From: Gordionus sp. m RMFG-2023
Taxonomy: Eukaryota; Nematomorpha; Gordioida; Chordodea; Parachordodidae
DNA: 64,000 nt
Assembly: GCF_954871325.1 (NCBI RefSeq)
Contig: NC_088779.1
Location: forward strand, 14,448,846 to 14,512,845
Direction: 5' to 3'
The notes under the pieces are model-generated. The model was not told the origin of the DNA. It saw only the letters and a program-made list of their open reading frames with translations, and made no database searches. Below are positions 56,940 to 64,000 of this stretch, in pieces. The position numbers were made by a program, and so were the translations under genes. Position 1 is the first letter of the stretch. Every line of letters begins with the position of its first letter.

Positions 56940-58460
56940 ATTTATAAAATTCCTGGCATGACATATTATATATTTGTTTAACCATTAGCTCGGCCTCTAA
57001 TGTTGTCAAAGCAATCCGATTTCTCTCCTTTTTCCAGGCAGTCCTGATCAGGCTAAAAATGCGCTCGGATGAGGCAATAGAATGAGATAAGGAGAAGACA
57101 TACTCGCATATTTTTTTCCTAGCATGGGGATTTATCGTTATTACGAAAAAATTCTACCCATTTCTCCTCTGCTTTTAGACCATCTAACTAAGTATTTTGA
57201 CGAATCATAAAAAATAGAGAGAATTACAATCTCCTCAAAAAATTCATCAATGTCTTTCGGTATTTTTAATATATTTATTAAATTATAAAAACCATCAATT
57301 GATGGTTTCTGTTCCAAGGTCATAATATTTATACATTTGTAAATAGAGTTATTAAAATCAAATTTTGATTGTAAATATTCTAAAATTGTCTTAATAAAAA
57401 TATCTGCTTCATTTAAGTATTAATTAGAGTATTATTTGAACATTTTAATATAATATTTTTTAGCAATAGCGCCTTAAATTTATCATCAATTTTTAACTGT
57501 AGAGATGAACAGAGCTGTAGCATGATTTTGTGAATCTTTTTTAATAAAGAATATTCTGATTGCAACTGAATATTAACGGCATGAAGAAAATTTCATACAT
57601 GTGAAACGAATCCCAATCTGCCATTTCATACTCAAAAAAATTTTTCAAAATTTTAGGACAGCTTTTAAAATCTCAATTTATGAAGTATTTTTTTAAGGTA
57701 AAATTTTAAAATTCTATCGATGGCAGGTATTAATGATAACCACCTGATAGGTATATATCGCAACAACTCACACCATTCCAAGTCAGACCACTTCACAACT
57801 CTTTTAATTCATTAACTCTTTTAATTCATTAACTCTTTTAATTCATTAACTCTTTTAATTCATTAACTCTTTTAGTTGATAAACTAAATTCTTTAAAACA
57901 TTTCATCACAATTATTTCGACATCCACAGATAGTACATTCATTGCCTTGCAAGAATTATGTAGTATATGATATATATAGCCTTGGTATTAATTCATTATT
58001 GTGCTGCCCCAATTCGGTAACTTTGGTTTTTACCAGGCATTATCAGCGCAGAAAGCTGACATGTAAATCATTGATAACCCTGAATTAGCTATATTTACCA
58101 TTATGTGGCTTGCTACATTGTTGGATTTTTCACTATCCGAGGAAAAAATTTTAACAGTTTTATTGAAATGTTTTTATTCGTGTTGAAATAGCGAAGGATC
58201 GAGGGAAATGTTTTAATATTTCCCTTATTAGATGCATCTGTTAGAATTGCATATAGATGCCCAACTTTCAAATCGTCTAGAATTGACCTTTAGGATTCAG
58301 ATACTAAAACACTTGTGCTAGCCTTGCTCATTTTTGTTCTGCCACAAGTAAGGTTTGCACTTATATTGGAGTCTTTAAATATCATTCGAAAAAGATTCGA
58401 CCCACATTGTGATGATATAGCTCTGTGAAAAAAAATTTCGGGATTGCGGTAGGTTTTTGC
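56940..58460 (-). pseudogene. hAT transposase remnants of the 55558-58565 element
   Basis: In coding order on the minus strand: a stretch with SNLFRMIFKDSNISANLTCG near 58.4-58.3 kb; DDLKVGHLYAILTDASNKGN followed by FPSILRYFNTNKNISIKLLK near 58.3-58.1 kb; an acidic stretch with IDEFFEEIVIL near 57.2 kb; and the dimerisation region SIASSERIFSLIRTAWKKER followed by ALTTLEAELMVKQ near 57.1-56.97 kb. TDASN plus the SSER-FS block identify hAT. Stops and frame changes lie between the pieces, so the copy cannot make a full transposase. Confidence 0.8.
57797..57880. repeat. 18-bp minisatellite
   Basis: About four and a half copies of CTCTTTTAATTCATTAA in tandem within the hAT element. Confidence 0.85.
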
Positions 58461-58949
58461 GGGAAATTTCCAATTGCGGTAGTTTTGCGGGAGAGAGATG
58501 TCAGCGTGTAAACTAAAAAATTGCGGGAGTCTCCCGCTGATGGGGGGAGAGACATGGCAACCCAGGTCCCATCCCATCACTGGCTCTACTCTTCTATTAA
58601 CTATCCACAAATCCAAAACTTGGCATCCGTCACTCCCTACATAGCCTATTTTCACTTTTCCCATCATCTCCATCTCGGATCCATCAAATTGCCTCACTTG
58701 AATCCTCTCCCGAATTATTGTACTATTCGGCCATAGTCTTCTAAAATCTTTATATCCCATTACCGAAATAGCCGCTCCCGTATCAAACAACATGGATATC
58801 ATTTTTACATTTATATTAAACCACACTTTCGGACTCGGAAAATATACCTGTTCCTCTCTACCCTCCTCCCGCAACATTATCATAACCATCTCTCGCCCCT
58901 CTGTTCTTCCCTCCTTGGCCTGTATTCTCTTTTCCCCACAACCATATAG

Positions 58950-59095
58950 TCATCCCCTGTCGCAAACCGGGGCATATTCGAAGGTGATGTCCGAGAGCAA
59001 CATATGAGCAAGTGCAGGGAGTCGAGAAGGGGGTGAAAAGAAGACGAGGCGCAGAAGGTCGTGGTCCAGGGATTTCTTCTACTACAACTTCCAGT
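58950..59095 (+). other. inverted copy of the zinc-knuckle segment, 5' side of Gypsy B
   Basis: On the plus strand this stretch matches the minus-strand segment at 51800-52020, through the words GHIRR and ATYEQVQGVEKGVKRRR. It is opposite in orientation to the protease just beside it. Part of the same fossil. Confidence 0.7.
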
Positions 59096-59144
59096 AACCA
59101 CAGTGCTCTTCTCTTTTTGTTTTCGGTTTGGTCACGGCACCAAC

Positions 59145-59606
59145 TATCACGTTGTCCGCTTACTTGGATTACTTTTAGTTCTATCGATAGCTTCAAAATC
59201 GGATTTAACCCAAAATTATACTAATTTTAATCATATCTTCAAATATTATTTAACACAATATTATAAAATTTAAAGCGAATTATAATTTCGTGAACACCAA
59301 AAAAAATGAATTGAAAAAAAATATATATGAATTAAAATTCTAATTTTTAAATATCTAAAAATAAAATATAAAAAAAAATTTAAATACATTTTCATAATGA
59401 TTTCGCTAAATTTAATTATTATATCTAAAAATAAAATATCAAAAAAAATCTAAATACACTTTCATGATGATTTTGCTAAATTTGATTATTATAATAAACT
59501 CGAAGATATATATATATATATATATACAAGACTCATTATTATTTTCAAAAATCATTAAATATGTATTGACGCCTTTCTTTTCCGAATAATTGACTTACTC
59601 ATGACA
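59145..59606 (-). repeat. 5' LTR of Gypsy copy B, uninterrupted (462 bp)
   Basis: Matches the three blocks of the other LTR in order, for example GTCCGCTTACTTGGATTACT, GAATTATAATTTCGTGAAC and CAAGACTCATTATTATTTTC. It serves as an empty-site reference for both insertions in the partner LTR. Confidence 0.85.
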
Positions 59607-60040
59607 CGATAAACTTTTCAAACTAAGACCATTTATAGTGAACTTGAGAAAAATTAAATTGGAGGAGAAATTATCCATCGACGAAATGATAGTCCTCTCC
59701 AGAGGACGATGTGAATTTAAGCAATATATCGCCCAAAACCGCATAAATGGGGAATTTAAATTATCACCTTATGTGGATCATCTGGAATGCTATATAATTT
59801 CGAGATATATTTAGGAAAATCCACAAATATAAAATTAGCGGAGATATTATTATTCAACTAAACTGTTCCCCGATATAAAAATCATAAAATTTAGCTTTAT
59901 CATATCGGGGACCCTTCGATCTAATCGATTAACGGAATGCCAGCTGGTTGATGACAAAATCTTTAAAAAAAGAAAGATGGTTCATTATAAGGTGATTATA
60001 ATAAAATTTTCTTAAAATAAATAAACTTTTTTGTATATTT
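59607..60040 (+). pseudogene. piggyBac transposase, continuation after the Gypsy insertion
   Basis: Just beyond the target duplication the plus strand reads DKLFKLRPFIVNLRK, then EEKLSIDEMIVLSRGRCEF, FKLSPYVDHLECYI and, after stops, SGTLRSNRLTECQLVDDKIF. These match the piggyBac blocks KIRPFID, LSIDE-M, GR-S-KQY, GFKLW and TGTIR-NR. Across the 5-bp duplication CGATA the two host sides meet in one frame (NYD|KLFKLRP), which confirms that both parts come from one older piggyBac copy. Confidence 0.8.
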
Positions 60041-60069
60041 AAAACTACTTTGGTGGAAACGACAAGAAA

Positions 60070-60215
60070 GAGATATGCCAAAGCTATCAAGATTAGCAAG
60101 AAAAAATTGGCAATTACTGCAGCTTCTTCTGAATGAGGATTTAGCATTGGAAGGTTTTTAGAACAAAGAAGAACGTATTTGAATCCAGAAAATGTTGATT
60201 CATTATTTTTTTGCA
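60070..60215 (+). pseudogene. hAT transposase C-terminal scrap
   Basis: The plus strand reads MPKLSRLARK in one frame and LAITAASSE, stop, GFSIGRFLEQRRTYLNPENV in the next. Together these spell the hAT dimerisation tail (P-LS-LARK-L-ITA-SSE-FS-GR-RR--L-PENV). The parent element is otherwise unrecognisable. It follows directly on the piggyBac remnant. Confidence 0.65.
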
Positions 60216-61081
60216 TTATAATTACATATTATCAATTTTATATTTATATTTTTTTCATAAATATTTTGTTTAATATAGTAATTTCCTAATTTATAAAACT
60301 TTTTGTAGAGGTTTAAAGCTGAATTTTTTTTATTAGATGCTTAAAAAATTGAAAGAATGGCCATAATTTAATTTTATAATAGCGGCTTGGGTTATTTTTT
60401 TTAATATCTTTTAAGAAAAAATTTAAGGAACGAGTAACATTTTGGGTTATCTTACTTAAAAAAGGAAACGCATTACCGTTACTCTTTACCTCTAGAAGAA
60501 GGTAACGAATGGCGTTTCTTTTCGTCAAAATAGGTAACGACGTTACTTTATAGCACTAAATGTAATATTAAAAAACAACTTGCTCATTCAATCATGTCAA
60601 ACCCATCTTTCCTAAATAGTTTGATATTTGGAAAACGCAAAATCTTTTCCCAAAAAACATGTTGTGTTTGAAAGGATAAATTTATTAGACTGTATTTGTT
60701 TTTTTCTCGCTTCGAAAAATTTGTTTGGAAATGACTTTATGCATATATTCAAATAAAATTAAGAAATTCAACTTATTTTCTTTAATTTTAATTTGGTTTA
60801 TTTTAGAAAAAAATTAAAATACATTTATTAGATGTCCACAAAATTATATATACAAATGATTAAAAAAAAATTCAAAACTTAATATAACCGGAATGAACAG
60901 AAAAGAACCAATATGATTTGTAAAGAACCGTAATATTAAAATCGTTTTGATATTTCAAACTAAGTTCCTTGAACCTTTTAGAAAAATTTTTAGCAAATTT
61001 TCATCGAGTATTACTCCTGATAATCATATTTATAATGATAAATTTCAGTATATAAAGTCTCCTTCCCCCGCTCTTATTTAT
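60216..61081. other. AT-rich intronic sequence without recognised gene
   Basis: Near 60430-60545 several GTAACG and CGTTAC words cluster (AACGCATTACCGTTACT, GGTAACGAATGGCGTTTC, GGTAACGACGTTAC). These resemble subterminal repeats of a hAT end, possibly that of the 60070-60215 scrap. Nothing else recognised. Confidence 0.4.
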
Positions 61082-61089
61082 GCCACTAG

Positions 61090-63724
61090 TTAGGGGTGGG
61101 ACCAATACCAATATAATATTGGTTTACAATACCAATACCAATATAAACCAATATATATTTAAATATTGGTATTGCTTTTACAACCAATACCAATTACCTA
61201 AATATATTGGTTTTGATATATTGTTTAAATACAATTTTAACCAATCCCAATATTAAAAATAACATAATTATTTGGGTTTATCGTGGATAATTATATGGTG
61301 GTATTTTTTTACATTGCAAAAACTGATTACATCTGTTATTTCTTCCAAATACTACTGTGATATCAATATTTCTGTTATTTATAATTATAGTTTATTTTTA
61401 TTATGGAAGTAAATTTTTTACATGATATCTATCAATTTTATCTATTTATTTAGGATATTATAATAAATGAAGACCAAATAGAGTTAATAAATATAGATGC
61501 TGTTGGTACTAATAATAATAGCGATAATGAACAAGAAGAATTATCAATATCTAATAAAAGACGAAATTCAGCAAAAATCTGGGAATTTTATACTACTTGT
61601 GATAATAAAAAAAAGGCAATTTGTAATAAATGTTAAAAAAAATATCACTTCCCAATTTTGGAACCTCAGGATTATGGACACATCTTAAATCCATCCACCC
61701 AACATTATATAAGAAATGTGAGCAAATAAATATTGGCATTAAAAAATTAAGACAATAAAATCATTTTTACTTAATAATATAAATAATAAAGCTAATTTAA
61801 TTATAAACTTTTTCATTCAAAATAATTTAGCCTTTTCAATAGTTGAGGATATCACTTTTAAAAATTTAATAGCATATTGTAACCCTTCACTAACATTAGT
61901 TTCTAGAAAAACACTAAAAATAGAAATTATGAAACATTATCATAGTTCTTTTATCAATTTAAAATCTGTACTTTCTAACATTACATCTAAATTTTCTTTA
62001 ACAATGGACATTTGGTCCTCTCCAAATAAAATACCCTTTATGGGCATAACATTCATTATATTTATAATGATTTTAAATTAAATAATCATTTATTAGATTT
62101 TATTCCTTTTAAATCAGCACATAATTCTATTAATATTTTTAATTCTGTATTAAAAGTAAAATTTGAAATTGATTTTTTTTGCATTACATTAGACAATGAT
62201 TTAGCATTTCTAAAAATTTTAAAACAAAAAGATAATTTTGATAATGTGTGCAAATGCTTTTGCCATATTATACATTTGGCTGTCATGGCTGCATTGGAAC
62301 CCTTAAATACAACTTTAAAAAAAAATAAAAAATTTTTTAACTTTCTATATCTAAATTTAATAAACTCGAAAAAATATATCTTGAAAAAAATCCACACTTA
62401 AAATTTCCTCACCCAATTTTGGATATACCAACATGTTGGAATTCAACATACCAAATGCTTGAAAGAGCAATATTGCTCAAACCCTATTTGACAACATATA
62501 CCAATCATTTACAAAATACCAATCAATAAAATTATATTAGTGCCTTAGCCTGGATTAATATAGAAATATACCAAGAATTTCTGGAACCATTTAATTTTGC
62601 TACAGAGATGACCTCATGTGCTAATACTCCAACAATTTCAACAATTATTCCTTTATATTCCAGTATTTTTGAGCATGTGGAGAGTTATAATAATAATCCT
62701 AATGCTATTTTAAAGACAGCTTCTTTAGCTGCCTTAACAAAACTATACTATAATTTTAATAAACACCTCTTTATTATTTCAATGATTAACCCAAGATTTA
62801 AACTATCAAGTCATTTATTAAAGCATAATAATATGGAAACTCTTATTGGATATCTTACTAATGAATACAATATTTATAAAATAAATAATAACAATTCAGC
62901 GGAACTTACAAATGAAGCACAAAATAACAAAAAATTGTCCTTTTATGACAAAATTTATCAGGTGAAACCTCATAATAATAACAACTTAGAAATAAGTAAA
63001 TACGTAGATGAAGCCACAATTTCCAATGATACAAATCCATTAGATTGGTGGAAATTAAATAAAAATAGATATCCAGTATTATAAAATTGCCAGAGATTAT
63101 ATAGCATTCCGGCCACCTCATCTAGTCTTAAAGGGCTTTTTCAGAAAGACGGTATGTTATAACAGACCAACGTTGTTCACTAGATGAGCATACTATACAA
63201 GCTTGCCTGTGCCTAAAAAGTTGGATGCGCATGCAAGATTCTTCCTAAATACATAAAATTATTTCCTCTTATTAAAATTATATCATTCTTTTGCATTATA
63301 TTTTGTATAAATAGACAGTTATGTTACATTTTTAGTTTATTTTGCTATGTTCTTTGTGATAAATAAAATGGTTCAAAATCAATACGTTTATTATTGTTGA
63401 TACAAAAAATACATGATTAAATCAAAATTTTTTATATTCACATCACCTAATAAATTCCTAGTTTAAAAAAAGAATTTGAATTCAGTAAAATTTTGAGAGT
63501 TGGTTCTTAGCCCTGATTTTATGGTATCTTGATTTTTTTTCCCATGTTTATTTAAAATTAGAAATTAAGGGTTTTATAATCACTATTTCTATACCAATAT
63601 AAACCAATAGCAATACCAATACAAGAAATAGAAAATATTGTTTAAACCAATACCAATATTTTAGACCCAATACCAATACAATATTTTGTTAATATTGGGT
63701 TTTTACTATTGGTTCCCAGCCCTA
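61090..63724 (+). mobile_element. hAT element with CCAATA-rich ends, 2.6 kb
   Basis: The left end TTAGGGGTGGGACCAATACC and right end GGTTCCCAGCCCTA are inverted, both followed inward by many CCAATA/TATTGG words (61102-61260 and 63590-63715). The flanks GCCACTAG (61082-61089) and GCCACTAC (63725-63732) give an 8-bp duplication with one mismatch. TAGGGGTGGG-type ends are frequent in BED-finger hAT elements. It encodes a recognisable but interrupted transposase on the plus strand. Confidence 0.85.
61450..63240 (+). pseudogene. hAT transposase (BED-finger type), interrupted
   Basis: Blocks in order: a BED-like start with KRRNSAKIWEFYTTCDNKKK and AICNKC near 61.55-61.64 kb; LAFSIVEDITFKNLI, SRKTLKIEIMKHY and SLTMDIWSS near 61.83-62.02 kb; FCITLDNDLAFLKIL and CKCFCHIIHLAVMAALEPL near 62.18-62.31 kb; PTCWNSTYQMLERAILLKP near 62.43 kb; the longest open stretch, 62608-63084, with EMTSCANTPTISTIIPLYSS and NPLDWWKLNKNRYPVL; then KIARDYIAF, RAFSE and VITDQRCSLDEHTIQACLCL up to a stop near 63.24 kb. 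Several stops and frameshifts separate them. The typical hAT order is fully kept, so the copy is moderately young but dead. Confidence 0.85.
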
Positions 63725-63823
63725 GCCACTACCATGGTTAGACTAAACCATATACTCATTTTTATAAAATGTTTTAAGTTTATTTAATTTACAAAAGAAA
63801 CTCATAATTTATTATCATTTTAG

Positions 63824-63938
63824 GATTGAATATCGTGATTAATAATGCTAGTGCCATTGAGCTTAAAGAAATGGAAACTATCTCAATAAAGAAGTTTGAT
63901 CTTATACATGACCTTAACCTTAAAGGAACATATTCAAT
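63824..63938 (+). CDS. HSDL2: HSDL2 exon 3 (cofactor-binding part), gene continues beyond window
   Basis: 115 bp encoding LNIVINNASAIELKEMETIS followed by IKKFDLIHDLNLKGTYS. NNAS is the family's version of the SDR NNAG motif. The spacing to D-L---N--GTY matches vertebrate HSDL2 (RLDLMMNVNTRGTYLAS). The acceptor is TTTTAG at 63821-63823 and the donor is TCAAT|GTAAAT at 63939. The YxxxK catalytic motif and the C-terminal SCP2-like domain would lie downstream of the window. Confidence 0.85.
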
Positions 63939-64000
63939 GTAAATATAAAAATATTAAATAATGTAATATATATTTTTAAGTATTAAATACACATTACCTT

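Larger units (their letters stand above)
55558..58565 (-). mobile_element. hAT element inserted in the pol region of Gypsy B, 3.0 kb
   Basis: The ends CAGGGTTGCCAG and ATGGCAACCCAG are imperfect inverted repeats, flanked by a perfect 8-bp duplication GTCCCATC (55550-55557 and 58566-58573). The subterminal zones carry repeated TTGCGGGAG and ACCGCAATTGG words on both sides. Minus-strand hAT transposase remnants lie inside. It also holds a ~235-bp perfect-looking hairpin at 55984-56208 and an 18-bp minisatellite at 57797-57880. Confidence 0.9.
44971..59606 (-). mobile_element. Ty3/Gypsy LTR retrotransposon fossil (copy B) with nested insertions
   Basis: Bounded by the 5-bp duplication CGATA (44966-44970 and 59607-59611). 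In element sense the LTRs begin TGTCATGAG and end near CATGATA. A primer-binding-like TGGTGCCGTGACC follows the 5' LTR at about 59.13 kb, and a polypurine tract AGGGGGGAGA precedes the 3' LTR at 51.78 kb. Parts in element order: protease with FDTGAAISVMG near 58.8 kb; reverse transcriptase near 55.0-54.5 kb with FRLTLNPC, YFSKVDFS, FRRLPFGLS and YYMDD; RNase H near 54.3-53.9 kb; integrase near 53.6-52.8 kb with VIVSDDGPAFGS and SSNGQAERMV; a CCHC zinc knuckle near 51.95 kb. Clearly broken, with many breaks besides three large insertions. LTR divergence is visible, so the insertion is not recent. Confidence 0.85.
42804..63823 (+). other. HSDL2 intron 2, 21,020 bp
   Basis: The donor GGAG|GTACAAAG and acceptor TTATCATTTTAG|GATTG keep phase 1, giving KFGG-LNIVINNASA across the junction, collinear with vertebrate KFGGIDILVNNASA. 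The intron is almost wholly transposon-derived: piggyBac, a Ty3/Gypsy element with four inserts, and further hAT copies. Intron 1 of the same gene is 43 bp, nearly 500 times shorter. Confidence 0.8.

Overview
The window is nuclear DNA from a strongly AT-rich animal genome. The evidence is one host gene with spliceosomal introns (an HSDL2 orthologue), RTE-type LINEs, and many hAT, Tc1/mariner, piggyBac, Helitron and Ty3/Gypsy copies. No bacterial operon, tRNA, rRNA or CRISPR array was seen. The RTE relic recalls crustacean and other invertebrate copies, but the species cannot be named from sequence alone.

Layout. 1-15 kb is a graveyard of DNA transposons. It holds a 1.7-kb Tc1/mariner element with TA duplications and ~0.5-kb inverted repeats, hAT relics, a hAT-like MITE, an antisense RTE LINE relic, a CRE-like minisatellite, a ~230-bp tandem array, a Helitron scrap, and a 1.1-kb hAT-like element with a perfect 8-bp target duplication. 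16-20 kb holds a broken Ty3/Gypsy element on the minus strand.

21.58-33.02 kb is the most unusual object. It is an 11.4-kb foldback-like element bounded by a perfect 8-bp duplication (ATTGCTTG) and by ~385-bp inverted terminal repeats. Its inside is almost entirely a ~147-bp satellite: about 9 kb in one orientation and two short stretches in the other, with a higher-order period of ~1,860 bp. The satellite monomer carries the same core motif as the short repeats at the element's ends. 33-38.9 kb is gene-free, pyrimidine-rich on the plus strand, and contains unexplained direct repeats.

38.9-42.5 kb holds a LINE with an uninterrupted 958-codon endonuclease plus reverse-transcriptase ORF. Its 3' microsatellite tail ends about 16 bp before the HSDL2 start codon. 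HSDL2 has exon 1 (42499-42661), a 43-bp intron, exon 2 (42705-42803), a 21,020-bp intron and exon 3 (63824-63938), and runs off the window.

The giant intron is a nest of transposons. A piggyBac relic is split by a Ty3/Gypsy element (44971-59606, duplication CGATA). That element was itself hit by a small non-autonomous LTR element (45022-46610, duplication CTCCC), by a GC-motif hAT element (46965-51689) which holds a second non-autonomous LTR element (47039-49911), and by another hAT element (55558-58565, duplication GTCCCATC). A further hAT element (61090-63724) follows. The two LTRs of the Gypsy element act as each other's empty site, so the order of insertion can be read directly.
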